64,000 bases of DNA. Source: Streptomyces spinoverrucosus. Lineage in GTDB: Bacteria > Actinomycetota > Actinomycetes > Streptomycetales > Streptomycetaceae. The stretch lies in the NCBI RefSeq assembly GCF_006539505.1, contig NZ_BJND01000005.1, positions 206,283-270,282 on the forward strand, given 5' to 3'. Within the stretch, counting starts at the first letter, position 1; each line of letters starts with the position of its first letter. Shown piece by piece: positions 16,874 through 26,352 of the stretch. The notes beneath the pieces were generated by a model, which searched no databases, had not been told where the DNA came from, and was given only the letters and a program-made list of their open reading frames with translations. A program made the position numbers and the translations under genes.

Positions 16874-19800
16874 CTAGCTCCGGGTCAGTCGAAGGGTCAG
16901 GATCTCAAAGGGCCGCAGTGAGACAGGGATGCCGCCGTCACCGTTGATTTCCGTGTCCTGGAGCGGCCGTTCCAGCAGGTCCGTCACCTGGGCGCCTGCG
17001 AGGGGGAAGCCGGTGCGCAGGACGCCGGTGGCGCGGCCGCCGCGGGACTCGTAGAGGCGTACGACGACGTCACCGGAGCGGTCGTCGGCGAGCTTCACGG
17101 CCTCGACGGTGACGCCCTCGCCGTCCACGGAGAGCACGGGCTCCGGGGCGCCCGCGGAATCCGCCACGCGCAGCGGGAGGTTGAGGGCGTACCCCTCGGC
17201 GATCGCGTCCTCGACGGTCGCTCCGGGCAGCAGGGCGTAGGTGAAGCGGTGGCGGCCCTGGTCGGCCTCGGGGTCGGGGACACGTGGGGCGCGGACGAGG
17301 CTGAGGGCGACGGTGGTGGTCGTACCGCCGTCCTCGCGGACCGTGCGGGTGACGTCGTGGCCGTAGGTCGAGTCGTTGAGGACGGCGACGCCGTAGCCGG
17401 GTTCGGCGATGTGCACCCAGCGGTGGCCGGAGACCTCGAAGCGGGCCGACTCCCAGCTGGTGTTGGTGTGCGTGGGGCGCTGGACGTGGCCGAACTGGAT
17501 CTCGGCGGAGGAGTGGGGTGCGCGGAGGTCCACGGGGAAGGCCGCCTTGAGGATCTTCTCGGCCTCGTGCCAGTCGATCTCGGTCTCGATGTCGATGCGG
17601 GGGCTGCCGGAGCGGAGGGTGATCGTCTGGGTGATCTTCGAGCCCCGGCCGAAGGAACGCTCGACCTTCAGGGCGCCGAGCAGCGGGTCACGCTCCACGA
17701 CGGTGATGGAGTCGGCGTCCAGCAGGTCGGTGTAGCGGTTCCTGTAGTGCTTGTCGATGTCCCAGGCGTCCCAGTAGTTGGGCAGGTCCGTGTGGAGGCG
17801 GAGCAGGTTGCCGGGGCCCGCGAGGACCTCGCGGTTCGCTCGGAGGTCGTAGACGGAGGCGAGGGTGCCGTCGTCTCCGACGGTCACGCGGACCAGGCCG
17901 TTGTCGAGGGTGCGGTCGGTGACGATCACCCTGTCGGGGGTCGGGGTGTTGTCCAGGGGCGCGCTGCCGCCCGCCGGGACCTGCACGACGGTGGCCTCGC
18001 CGTCGGCACTCCGGACCACCTCGTGCCGGTCGAACGGGCTGGTGTTGAAGGCCCGTGCCTCGCCCGTCCCCAGCGCCGCCAACGCCTCCCGCGTCAGCGC
18101 CTCCAGTTCCTCAGCCACCCGCGCGTACTCCGCCTCCGCCTCCCGGTGCACCCACGCGATCGACGAGCCCGGCAGGATGTCGTGGAACTGGTGGAGCAGG
18201 ACCGTCTTCCACAGGCGGTCGAGCCGCTCGTACGGGTAGGAGTAGCCCGGCGCGTGCAGGGCCGCTGTCGTCGCCCACAACTCCGCCTCGCGCAACCGGT
18301 GTTCGCTGCGCCGGTTGCCCTGCTTGGTGCGGGCCTGGGTGGTGTACGTGGCGCGGTGCAGCTCCAGGTAGAGCTCGCCGACCCAGACCGGGGCGTCCGG
18401 GTACTCGGCGCGGGCGGCGGCGAAGAAGGCGTCCGGGTGTTCGATGCGGACCTTCGCCGAGCCCTCCAGGTCGGCCAGGCGCCGGGCGCGCTCCAGCATC
18501 TCGCGGGTGGGACCGCCGCCACCGTCGCCGTGGCCGAAGGGCGCCAGGGATGTCGTACCGCGGCCCTTGTCCTGGTAGTTGCGGACGGCGTGGGCCATCT
18601 CCTTGCCGGAGAACTCGGCGTTGTAGGTGTCGACGGGCGGGAAGTGGGTGAAGATCCGGGTGCCGTCGATGCCCTCCCACCAGAAGGTGTGGTGCGGGAA
18701 CTTGTTGGTCTGGTTCCAGGAGATCTTCTGGGTGAGGAACCACTCGTTGCCGGCGAGCTTGGCGAGCTGCGGGTAGGCGGCGGTGTAGCCGAAGGAGTCG
18801 GGCAGCCACACGCCCTTGGTCTCGATGCCGAAGTGCTCCATGAAGAAGCGCTTGCCGTGGATCAGCTGGCGGGCCATGGCCTCACCGCCGGGCAGATTGC
18901 CGTCGGCCTCCACCCACATGCCGCCGACCGGCGCCCAGCTGCCGTCGGCGACGGCCTTCTTGATCCGGTCCCACACCTGCGGGTAGTTGTCACGCACCCA
19001 CTCGTACTGCTGGGCCTGTGAGCAGGCGAAGACGAACTCCTCGTACTCCTCGGCGAGCGCGGTGACGTTGGAGAAGGTGCGGGAGGTCTTGCGCTTGGTC
19101 TCGCGGACCGGCCACAGCCAGGCGGAGTCGATGTGTGCGTGACCCACGGCGGAGAGGGTGTGCGCGCTGGCGTGCGCGGGCTTGGACAGGACGGGGGCGA
19201 GGACCGCTCGGGCGTCGGCCGCCGTTCCCGAGATGTCGTCGAGGTCCAGGGCGTCCATCGCGCGGTCCAGCGCGTGCATGATCTCGTGGCGGCGCGGGTC
19301 GTGTTCGCCCAGCTCCAGCATCAGTTCGCGCAGCACCTGCACGTCGAGGGAGAGGTGCCAGACCTCCTCGTCGAGGATCGCGAGATCGGCGCGTCGGAAG
19401 GTGTAGAGGGGCTGGTCCCCGGCGGTGAGCACGTCGCCGAGGGGAGTCGGCGCCGCGAAGTCGTTGGCCAGGATGTCGGGGTTCGACGCCGCCTCGACCA
19501 GATAGTCGACCGGCTCCCCGCCCGCGGCGGGGTGCGCGATCGGCACGTACTGGTTCTGCGGGTTGACCGCCTTCAGCGGGGTGCCGTCCGCGAGGTGGAC
19601 CAGGGCCTCGGCCTGGTTGCCGGGCCAGTCGCCGACGAAACCGAGGTCGATGACCGCCTCGACGCGGCGGCCCGCCCAGTCGGTGGGGACCTGGCCGCGC
19701 ATGCGGAACCAGGTGGTGCCCCAGGGCGGGCCCCAGGGGGTGTTCATGGCGAAGGGCTCGTACGTTGCGGCTGCGGCCTCGGCGAACGGGACCGGCTCGC

Positions 19801-19918
19801 CCGGTGCCTGCCAGGACTCGACGGTGAGGGGGACGGTGGCCGCGTAGATCGCGGGCTTGATGCGCTGGTTGTGGACGCGCTCGACGCGCTCCTCGATCCG
19901 GCGGCGTTCGTCGTGCAT
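16874..19918 (-). CDS. GH38 alpha-mannosidase
   Basis: 1014-residue cytoplasmic exo-alpha-mannosidase. The Zn site lies in GHAHIDSAWLWPVRETKRK (about 259-277; His262 and Asp264 are likely ligands). The second catalytic block includes WLPDSFGYTAAYPQL with the nucleophile Asp. The C-terminal half has the usual all-beta region. Length and the N-terminal beta domain match the long bacterial/fungal cytosolic-type subgroup. Together with the fucosidase 1 base downstream and GH4 21 bases upstream it would trim mannose- and fucose-containing glycans. Confidence 0.93.
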   Translation of the reverse strand: MHDERRRIEERVERVHNQRIKPAIYAATVPLTVESWQAPGEPVPFAEAAAATYEPFAMNTPWGPPWGTTWFRMRGQVPTDWAGRRVEAVIDLGFVGDWPGNQAEALVHLADGTPLKAVNPQNQYVPIAHPAAGGEPVDYLVEAASNPDILANDFAAPTPLGDVLTAGDQPLYTFRRADLAILDEEVWHLSLDVQVLRELMLELGEHDPRRHEIMHALDRAMDALDLDDISGTAADARAVLAPVLSKPAHASAHTLSAVGHAHIDSAWLWPVRETKRKTSRTFSNVTALAEEYEEFVFACSQAQQYEWVRDNYPQVWDRIKKAVADGSWAPVGGMWVEADGNLPGGEAMARQLIHGKRFFMEHFGIETKGVWLPDSFGYTAAYPQLAKLAGNEWFLTQKISWNQTNKFPHHTFWWEGIDGTRIFTHFPPVDTYNAEFSGKEMAHAVRNYQDKGRGTTSLAPFGHGDGGGGPTREMLERARRLADLEGSAKVRIEHPDAFFAAARAEYPDAPVWVGELYLELHRATYTTQARTKQGNRRSEHRLREAELWATTAALHAPGYSYPYERLDRLWKTVLLHQFHDILPGSSIAWVHREAEAEYARVAEELEALTREALAALGTGEARAFNTSPFDRHEVVRSADGEATVVQVPAGGSAPLDNTPTPDRVIVTDRTLDNGLVRVTVGDDGTLASVYDLRANREVLAGPGNLLRLHTDLPNYWDAWDIDKHYRNRYTDLLDADSITVVERDPLLGALKVERSFGRGSKITQTITLRSGSPRIDIETEIDWHEAEKILKAAFPVDLRAPHSSAEIQFGHVQRPTHTNTSWESARFEVSGHRWVHIAEPGYGVAVLNDSTYGHDVTRTVREDGGTTTTVALSLVRAPRVPDPEADQGRHRFTYALLPGATVEDAIAEGYALNLPLRVADSAGAPEPVLSVDGEGVTVEAVKLADDRSGDVVVRLYESRGGRATGVLRTGFPLAGAQVTDLLERPLQDTEINGDGGIPVSLRPFEILTLRLTRS

Positions 19919-19939
19919 GGAACTGCTCTCCTCGGGGCG

Positions 19940-21280
19940 CTACTTGAGGTACGAAAGGCCGGGGTGGACGGCCGTGTAACCGTCGACGAGCCGTCGGGCC
20001 ACGTTGACCGAGTCAACCAGCGGGTGCAGTGCGAAGGCCTTCACGGCGGTGCGCCGGGATCCGGACTCCGCCGCCGACAGCACCTCACGTTCGACCGCCT
20101 TCACCGCGCAGACCAGGCCGGTCGCGTGGTTCGGCAGCGGGCTCACGGCGACGGGGTGCGCGCCGTTGGCGTCGACCAGGCACGGGACCTCGATCACCGC
20201 CTCGGAGTCGAGCACCGACAGCGTGCTGCGGTTGCGCACGTTGAGGATCAGCGTCGTGCGCTCGTCCCGCGCGATGGCCCGCATCAGCGCCAGCGCCACC
20301 TTCTCGTAGCCGCCGGACAGGTCGTCGGCGTCGCGCTCACCGGCGCCCGCCGTCTGACGGTTCTCCGCCATGTACGTGGCCTCGCGCTCGGCGCGGGTGG
20401 TGTCCCAGGCCCGGAGCGCGGCGGCGTCCGGGTTGCGCATCTCCTCGTAGAAACGGGCCTGCTGGTCGCGCAGGAAGGCGCCGCGGGTCTGCTCGGCCTG
20501 CTGGTAGGCGCGGACGGCTTCCCGATTGAAGTAGTAGTAGTGCAGGTACTCGTTGGGGATCGCGCCCAGCGACTGCAGCCAGTCGACGCCGAAGAGCTTG
20601 CCCTCCTCGAAGGAGCCGAGCAGGTCGGGGTCCGCGAGCAGGCGCGGGAGTTCGTCGCGTCCGGCCACGCGCAGGCCGCGCACCCAGCCGAGGTGGTTGA
20701 GGCCGACGTAGTCGATCCACGCCTCGCCCGGGTTCTTCACGCCGAGCACGCGGGCGATACGGCGGCCGAGGCCCACCGGCGAGTCGCAGATGCCGATGAC
20801 GCGGTCGCCGAGGTGGCGGGACATGGCCTCGGTGACCAGTCCGGCCGGGTTGGTGAAGTTGATGACCCAGGCGTCGGGGGCGAGCCGGGCCACACGCCGG
20901 GCGATGTCGACCGCGACCGGCACGGTCCGCAGACCGTAGGCGATGCCGCCCGCGCCGACCGTCTCCTGGCCCAGGACACCCTCCGCGAGCGCCACCCGCT
21001 CGTCGTCGGCGCGTCCCTGAAGGCCGCCGACCCGGATCGCGGAGAACACGAAGTCGGCGCCGCGCAGGGCCTCGTCGAGGTCGGTGGTGGCGGTGACCTC
21101 GGGCGCGTCGGGGACACCGGCGGCCTGTTCGGCCAGGACACGGGTGACCGCGTTCAGACGACCGGCGTCCAGATCATGCAGCACGACATGCGTCACCCGG
21201 CCCTCGGCATGGTCCCCGAGGAGCGCCCCGTACACGAGCGGCACCCGGAATCCGCCGCCGCCCAGAATCGTCAGCTTCAC
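19940..21280 (-). CDS. GH4-family NAD-dependent glycosidase (6-phospho-beta-glucosidase type)
   Basis: 446-residue enzyme using the NAD-assisted oxidation/elimination mechanism of family 4. I see the Rossmann start LTILGGGGFRVPLVYGALLG (3-22), the metal Cys in GICDSPVGLGRR, and the LNHLGWV motif. GTG 21280 overlaps the DeoR stop by 4 bases. Most relatives act on 6-phosphoglycosides delivered by a PTS, but this locus has an ABC importer instead. Either the divergent PfkB kinase or an unrecognised enzyme makes the phospho-substrate, or this member acts on unphosphorylated sugar. Confidence 0.88.
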   Translation of the reverse strand: MKLTILGGGGFRVPLVYGALLGDHAEGRVTHVVLHDLDAGRLNAVTRVLAEQAAGVPDAPEVTATTDLDEALRGADFVFSAIRVGGLQGRADDERVALAEGVLGQETVGAGGIAYGLRTVPVAVDIARRVARLAPDAWVINFTNPAGLVTEAMSRHLGDRVIGICDSPVGLGRRIARVLGVKNPGEAWIDYVGLNHLGWVRGLRVAGRDELPRLLADPDLLGSFEEGKLFGVDWLQSLGAIPNEYLHYYYFNREAVRAYQQAEQTRGAFLRDQQARFYEEMRNPDAAALRAWDTTRAEREATYMAENRQTAGAGERDADDLSGGYEKVALALMRAIARDERTTLILNVRNRSTLSVLDSEAVIEVPCLVDANGAHPVAVSPLPNHATGLVCAVKAVEREVLSAAESGSRRTAVKAFALHPLVDSVNVARRLVDGYTAVHPGLSYLK

Positions 21281-22062
21281 GCTTGCACCTTTCCCGCCAC
21301 GACCACCTCGACGCCCGCCTCCTCCAGGGAGGACCGCGTCGCCGCGTTCACCGGCGCGTTCGTCACCACCACGTCCAGGTCCTCGGGACCGCAGACCTTC
21401 GCCATGCCCGTACCCGGGAACTTCGCCGCGTCCGCGAGCAGGACGACCTTGTCACCGGCCTTGATCATGGCCCGCTTGACCGGTACCTCGACGACGGTCG
21501 TGTCCATCACCTGCCCGCCCGGCCGCACCCCGCTGGTGCCGAGGAAGAGCCAGTCGGCGTGCAGCTGGCGCAGGTTGTCCTCGGTGAGGAAGCCGACCAG
21601 GGAGCGGTACTCGCGGCGGACCATGCCGCCGAGCAGCACCAGCTCGATGCCCTCGTCGTCGGCGAGTTCCTCGTACACCACGAGGTTGCTGGTGATCACC
21701 GTGAGGCGGCGGCCGTGCAGCTGGCGGGCCAGCCGGAAGGCGGTGGTGCCGATGTCGAGGAGCACCGACTGACCGTCCTCGATCATCGCGGCCGCGCACA
21801 CCGCTATGGCGTCCTTCTCGGGCACCCGCACCTCCGCGACCTCGGCGAAGGGCTGGTCGCCCTCGTCGACCACGGCGCCGCCGTGCACACGCGTGAGCAG
21901 GCCGTCCTCTTCGAGTTTCACCAGGTCACGCCGGATGGTGGCGGGGCTCACGCCCAGCTGCTCGGAGAGATCGGTCACGGCCGCGGGGCCGCCGGAGCGC
22001 AGGGCCCGCAGGATGAGTTGGTGTCGTCGTTCTGCCAGCACGTCGTGAACAGTACTCGTCAT
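21277..22062 (-). CDS. DeoR-family transcriptional regulator
   Basis: 261 residues. The N-terminal winged HTH reads LSEQLGVSPATIRRDLVKLEEDGLLTRVHGGA (about 33-64), and the DeoRC sensor follows with DIGTTAFRLAR and a KFPGTGMAKV stretch typical of sugar-phosphate binding. I use ATG 22062 over TTG 22068. It is the first gene of the leftward GH4-GH38-GH29 operon and faces the rightward kinase/ABC/GH2 operon across 106 bases, so it most likely controls both, released by a sugar phosphate. Confidence 0.9.
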   Translation of the reverse strand: MTSTVHDVLAERRHQLILRALRSGGPAAVTDLSEQLGVSPATIRRDLVKLEEDGLLTRVHGGAVVDEGDQPFAEVAEVRVPEKDAIAVCAAAMIEDGQSVLLDIGTTAFRLARQLHGRRLTVITSNLVVYEELADDEGIELVLLGGMVRREYRSLVGFLTEDNLRQLHADWLFLGTSGVRPGGQVMDTTVVEVPVKRAMIKAGDKVVLLADAAKFPGTGMAKVCGPEDLDVVVTNAPVNAATRSSLEEAGVEVVVAGKVQA

Positions 22063-22068
22063 CTTCAA

Positions 22069-22143
22069 TCATTTCTATGCTCACTTCTGCTGCGCTATTG
22101 ACCAAACTCGCGAGGCGGCGCACGATTCCGCTCACCGAAATGA
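22069..22143. promoter_or_regulatory. Mirrored GAAATGA motifs, possible DeoR operators
   Basis: GAAATGA occurs facing left (22075-22069) and facing right (22137-22143), each followed within a few bases by GAAGA/AAGA and each next to the start of its own gene. Paired motifs flanking both divergent start regions fit a shared repressor. Confidence 0.35.
22098..22126 (+). promoter_or_regulatory. Promoter of the kinase/ABC/GH2 operon
   Basis: TTGACC (22098-22103), a 17-base spacer and CACGAT (22121-22126). The predicted start near 22133 gives a 35-base leader with GAGAGGA before GTG 22169. Confidence 0.45.
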
Positions 22144-22168
22144 AGACTTTTGACGAGAGGACGCTTCC

Positions 22169-23188
22169 GTGGACGACGACCGGCCCGAGGTGCTGCTGAC
22201 CGGGCTGCTCTTCTACGACCTCGTCCTCACGGGGCTCGGGAAGCCGCCGACGCCGGGCGAGGAGATCTGGACCGCCGGCATGGGCTGCGGCCCCGGCGGC
22301 ATCGCCAACCTCGCGGTCGCCGCGTCCCGCTTCGGCCTGAAGACCTCCCTGGCCACCGTCTTCGGCGACGACTTCTACGGTGCCCACTGCCGTGACGTCC
22401 TCGCGGGCCAGGAGGGCGTCGACCTGTCCCTCTCGCGTACGGCGGACGGCTGGGCCACCCCCGTCACCGTCTCGCTCGCGCACGGCACCGACCGGGCCCT
22501 CGTCACCCACGGCCAGGAGCCCCCGTACTCGCAGGACGTGCTGATGGGCGACCCGCCCGAGGCGCGCACGGCCCTCGTGCACATCGAGGCCCAGCCCCGC
22601 GCGTGGCTCGCCAAGGCCGCCGCGAACGGCACGCAGATCTACGCCGACGTGGGCTGGGACCCCACCCAGGAGTGGTCCGCGGACCTCCTGGACCAGCTCT
22701 CCCTGTGCCACGCCTTCCTCCCCAACGAGACCGAGGCGATGGCCTACACCCGTACCGACAGCGCGGTCGCGGCCCTCGGGATCCTCTCCGAGCTGGTGCC
22801 GGTGGCCGTGGTGACCCGGGGAGGCGACGGCGCCGTCGCCGTCGACCAGACCACCGGCGAGTACGCCGAGGTCCCCGCCCTGGACATCGAAGTCCTGGAC
22901 GCCACCGGCGCCGGGGACGTCTTCGCGGCGAGCTTCGTCGCCGCGTCGCTCGGTGGCTGGCCGCTTCAGGAGCGGCTGCGGTTCGCGGTGGTGGCCGCCG
23001 GGCTGTCCGTACGGCACCACGGCGGGGCCCTGGCCGCCCCCGGCTGGTACGGGGTCGAGCGCTGGTGGCGCTCGCTGACCGACCCCGAGCTCAGGCGGGC
23101 GTACGGCTTCCTCGCCGACCGCATCCCGGCGGACGTCGGCCCGCCCGTGCGGTACGCCCCCGTGACCCCGCCCGCACGGCAACACTGA
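22169..23188 (+). CDS. PfkB-family carbohydrate kinase
   Basis: 339-residue ribokinase-fold kinase. The N-terminal substrate-binding signature is GMGCGPGGIANLAVAASRFG (37-56). The anion hole and catalytic base sit in LDATGAGDVF (243-252, Asp250). GAGAGGA precedes GTG 22169. First gene of the rightward arm of the DeoR locus; it probably phosphorylates a monosaccharide released from the imported glycan, perhaps making the DeoR inducer. Which sugar (fucose/fuculose, mannose, galactose derivative) cannot be decided. Confidence 0.88.
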   Translation: MDDDRPEVLLTGLLFYDLVLTGLGKPPTPGEEIWTAGMGCGPGGIANLAVAASRFGLKTSLATVFGDDFYGAHCRDVLAGQEGVDLSLSRTADGWATPVTVSLAHGTDRALVTHGQEPPYSQDVLMGDPPEARTALVHIEAQPRAWLAKAAANGTQIYADVGWDPTQEWSADLLDQLSLCHAFLPNETEAMAYTRTDSAVAALGILSELVPVAVVTRGGDGAVAVDQTTGEYAEVPALDIEVLDATGAGDVFAASFVAASLGGWPLQERLRFAVVAAGLSVRHHGGALAAPGWYGVERWWRSLTDPELRRAYGFLADRIPADVGPPVRYAPVTPPARQH

Positions 23189-23246
23189 CCCCCCACATGC
23201 CCCTCGTATGCGAAGTCCCGAACAGATCCGAAAGGCGGTGGGAGCT

Positions 23247-24533
23247 GTGCGGCTCTCACGAAGAGGCCTGCTGCGCGCGGGCCTGGCCGGTACGGCCGCC
23301 ACGGCGCTCGGCGGCCTGACGTCCGGCTGCGCCGTTCCGACCGGTTCGACCGGCCGGAACATGGTCCTGTGGTACTGGAGCGGCGGTCTGAGTGACACCG
23401 TCGTCAAGGAGGCCAAGGCCCGCTATGACAACGTCGTCAGTCTCAAGGCCCAGCAGATCGGCGGCTACTACCGGTCCAAGCTGATCACCACCATGGCCGG
23501 CCGCGCCCACATCCCCGACATCGCGGGGCTCAAGGGCGAGGACATGGCCTCGTACCTGCCGAACGCCGGCCAGTTCGTGGATCTGCGCACGCTCGGCGCG
23601 GACAAGCTCAAGAGCCAGTACCTGGACTGGAAGTGGCAGCAGGCGGTCGCCCCGGACGGCAGCCTCATCGGGTTCCCGATCGACGTGGGACCGGTCGTGC
23701 ACTACTACCAGCAGGCGGTCTTCGAGAAGGCCGGGCTGCCGTACGAGCCGGACGACGTCTCGAAGGAGCTGGACACCTGGGAGAAGTTCTTCGCGGCGGG
23801 CGAGCAGCTCAAGAGGCGAATACCGGGGACGTACATCCTGACCGACGTCGGCAGCGTCTTCGAGATGTCGATCGGCCAGGGCACCACCCGCTTCGTCGAC
23901 AGGGACCGCCACTTCATCGGCGACGGCGAGCATGTCCGCGCCTGCTGGGACCGGGCCGTGGAGGCCAAGCGGCGCGGGATCGTGTCGGACATCGTGACCG
24001 GCACGCCCGACTCGATCTCGGCCACCGAGAAGGGGCAACTGCCCAGCCAGCTGAACGCCTCCTGGGCGGCCGGCGACCTCAAGCTGCAGTATCCGAAGAC
24101 CGAGGGCAAGTGGCGGGTCGCGAACTGCCCCGGCGGCCCCTCGAACGTGGGCGGCTCGTTCCTGTCGATCACCAAGGCGTGCCGGGAGCCCGAGCGCGCC
24201 TTCGAGATCATCACCTGGATGCTCAACGCCGACAACCAGGCGCAGGGCTTCGTCGAGGCGGGGCTCTTCCCGTCCACCCCGGCCTCGTACGAGATGAAGA
24301 AGCTGCGCGAGCCCGACCCGTTCTTCGGCGACCAGATCACGATGGACGTCTTCGGTCCGGCCGCCGAGAAGATCCCGGTCGCCTTCAACAGCCCGTACGA
24401 CATCGCGCTCGGGCAGCCGATCCGGGACGAGATCAAGAACGTCGGCGTCCTCGGCAAGGACCCGGAGAAAGCCTGGAGTGACGCCATGAGCAAGTGCCGA
24501 CGCATCGCCGAGCACCTGGGGGTGAGCTACTGA
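23247..24533 (+). CDS. Sugar-binding lipoprotein of ABC importer (Tat-like signal)
   Basis: 428-residue family-1 solute-binding protein. The N-terminus MRLSRRGLLRAGLAGTAATA has a twin-arginine pattern and ends in LTSGC, with Cys28 as the probable lipid attachment site. Start choice is uncertain: GTG 23247 gives the cleanest signal peptide; GTG 23238 and ATG 23208 are in frame, but the last lacks any Shine-Dalgarno. It works with the two permeases that follow (overlap of 1 base, TGATG). It should set the substrate of the DeoR glycan locus. Confidence 0.88.
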   Translation: MRLSRRGLLRAGLAGTAATALGGLTSGCAVPTGSTGRNMVLWYWSGGLSDTVVKEAKARYDNVVSLKAQQIGGYYRSKLITTMAGRAHIPDIAGLKGEDMASYLPNAGQFVDLRTLGADKLKSQYLDWKWQQAVAPDGSLIGFPIDVGPVVHYYQQAVFEKAGLPYEPDDVSKELDTWEKFFAAGEQLKRRIPGTYILTDVGSVFEMSIGQGTTRFVDRDRHFIGDGEHVRACWDRAVEAKRRGIVSDIVTGTPDSISATEKGQLPSQLNASWAAGDLKLQYPKTEGKWRVANCPGGPSNVGGSFLSITKACREPERAFEIITWMLNADNQAQGFVEAGLFPSTPASYEMKKLREPDPFFGDQITMDVFGPAAEKIPVAFNSPYDIALGQPIRDEIKNVGVLGKDPEKAWSDAMSKCRRIAEHLGVSY

Positions 24534-25495
24534 TGACCACCCTCCCCGCAGTGGAGAAGCCCCCGACGGTGCTTCAGGACACACCCGCCGCCCGGCCGAA
24601 GACCGGCTTCCGCAGGTACTGGCACCTCTACGCCGCGATCTCCCCCTTCTATCTCCTCTTCCTCGCCTTCGGGCTGATCCCGGTCGGCTTCTCGCTCTAC
24701 CTCTCCTTCCACCGCTGGGACGGCCTGGGCTCGATGGAGTGGGCGGGCCTGGCGCAGTACCAGTACCTGCTGACCGACAGCGACTTCTGGCAGTCGATCG
24801 GGAACACGATCATCATCTGGGCGCTGGCCACGTTCCCCATGATCTTCCTCGCCATGGTGACGGCCGTGATGCTCAACTCGGCGGTGCGCTTCAAGAACGT
24901 CTACCGTTTCGCGTACTTCCTGCCGAACGTGACGTCCATCGTCGCGATCGCGATCATCTTCGGTTCGGTCTTCTCCACCAACTTCGGCCTGATGAATGCC
25001 CTGTTGCAGGCGGTCGGCCTGGACCAGGTGGCGTGGCTGAACACGCCGTGGGGCATCAAGGTCGCCATCGCCACGCTGATGACCTGGCAGTGGACCGGCT
25101 ACAACGCGATCATCTTCCTCGCCGGGCTCCAGACCATCCCGAGCGATCTGTACGAGGCGGCGCGCATCGACGGCGCCGGGCCGGTGCAGACGTTCTTCCG
25201 GATCACGCTGCCGCTGATGCGGCCGGTACTGCTGTTCGTGCTGGTCGTCTCGACGGTGACCGGACTGCAGAGCTTCGCCGAGCCGCAGGTGCTCCTCCAG
25301 ACCACTGCGAACGAGTCGACGTTCTCGGGCGGCCCCGACCACGCCGGCCGGACCATGGTCCTCTACTTCTTCCAGCAGACCTTCGACAACAACGACTTCG
25401 GTTACGGCGCCGCCGTCGCGTGGGGCATCTTCCTGGTCGTCGTCCTCTTCTCGATCATCAACTGGCGCCTGGTGCAGCGCCGGGGCGAAGCATAG
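24533..25495 (+). CDS. Carbohydrate ABC permease, MalF type
   Basis: 320-residue membrane protein. The first helix is around 30-50 (LYAAISPFYLLFLAFGLIPV), and an EAA loop reads YEAARIDGAGPVQTFFRITLP. Its ATG shares a base with the binding-protein stop. A C-terminal insertion (LLQTTANESTFSGGPDHAGR) precedes the last helix pair. Partner of the next permease; an external MsiK-type ATPase is presumed, as none is encoded here. Confidence 0.92.
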   Translation: MTTLPAVEKPPTVLQDTPAARPKTGFRRYWHLYAAISPFYLLFLAFGLIPVGFSLYLSFHRWDGLGSMEWAGLAQYQYLLTDSDFWQSIGNTIIIWALATFPMIFLAMVTAVMLNSAVRFKNVYRFAYFLPNVTSIVAIAIIFGSVFSTNFGLMNALLQAVGLDQVAWLNTPWGIKVAIATLMTWQWTGYNAIIFLAGLQTIPSDLYEAARIDGAGPVQTFFRITLPLMRPVLLFVLVVSTVTGLQSFAEPQVLLQTTANESTFSGGPDHAGRTMVLYFFQQTFDNNDFGYGAAVAWGIFLVVVLFSIINWRLVQRRGEA

Positions 25496-25509
25496 GGAGG
25501 CCGGTCACC

Positions 25510-26352
25510 ATGGCATCCACCATCAAGGGCTCCCGGCGCCGGGGCATCGCCCTCCACGCGGTCCTCGTCATCGGCCTGCTGCTGTCGGCCTTCCCCTTCT
25601 ACTGGGCCGTGATCATGTCGACGCACACGTCGACCGAGATCTTCTCCTACCCGCCGAAGCTGCTGCCCGGCTCGCACTTCTTCGAGAACGTCCGCCATCT
25701 CTTCGACAACATCGACTTCTTCGGGTCGATGCTCAACTCGCTCCTTGTCGCCGTCTCGGTGACGGTGCTGGTGCTGTTCTTCGACTCGCTGGCGGCGTTC
25801 GTCTTCGCGAAGTTCGAGTTCCCGGGCCGCAAGCTGCTGTTCGCGCTGCTGATGGCCATCTTCATGGTGCCGGCGCAGCTGGCAGCCATCCCCCAGTTCG
25901 TGATCATGGCGAAGCTCGGCTGGATCGGCTCGATGACCGCCCTGATCGTCCCGGCGGCGGCCAACGCCTTCGGCATCTTCTGGATGCGCCAGTACATGAA
26001 GGGCGCGATCCACGACGAGCTGCTGGACGCCGCCAAGCTGGACGGCGCCGGATTCCTGCGCCAGTACTGGCACGTGGCGCTCCCCGTGGTCCGGCCCGGA
26101 CTGGCCTTCCTGGGCATCTTCACGTTCATGGCCCAGTGGAACGACTACGCCTGGCCCCTGATCGCCCTCACCAACCCCGACAACGTGACCCTCCAGGTCG
26201 CCCTCTCCCAGCTCAACGGCAACCACGGCACCACCGACTACGGCATGGTGATGACCGGCGCCCTGCTCGCCCTCGTCCCGCTCCTGATCGTCTTCGCGAT
26301 CGGCGCCCGGCAGATCATCGGCGACCTCGCCAAGGGGGCCGTCCGCGGATGA
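25510..26352 (+). CDS. Carbohydrate ABC permease, MalG type
   Basis: 280-residue membrane protein with six predicted helices and the EAA loop LLDAAKLDGAGFLRQYWHVALP. GGGAGG lies 8 bases before ATG 25510. It overlaps the GH2 beta-galactosidase start by 4 bases (ATGA), tying transport to hydrolysis. Confidence 0.92.
   Translation: MASTIKGSRRRGIALHAVLVIGLLLSAFPFYWAVIMSTHTSTEIFSYPPKLLPGSHFFENVRHLFDNIDFFGSMLNSLLVAVSVTVLVLFFDSLAAFVFAKFEFPGRKLLFALLMAIFMVPAQLAAIPQFVIMAKLGWIGSMTALIVPAAANAFGIFWMRQYMKGAIHDELLDAAKLDGAGFLRQYWHVALPVVRPGLAFLGIFTFMAQWNDYAWPLIALTNPDNVTLQVALSQLNGNHGTTDYGMVMTGALLALVPLLIVFAIGARQIIGDLAKGAVRG

Noticed and set aside
17249..19021. Rightward 590-codon frame opposite GH38
   Set aside because: Same GC-rich antisense effect; no recognisable protein.
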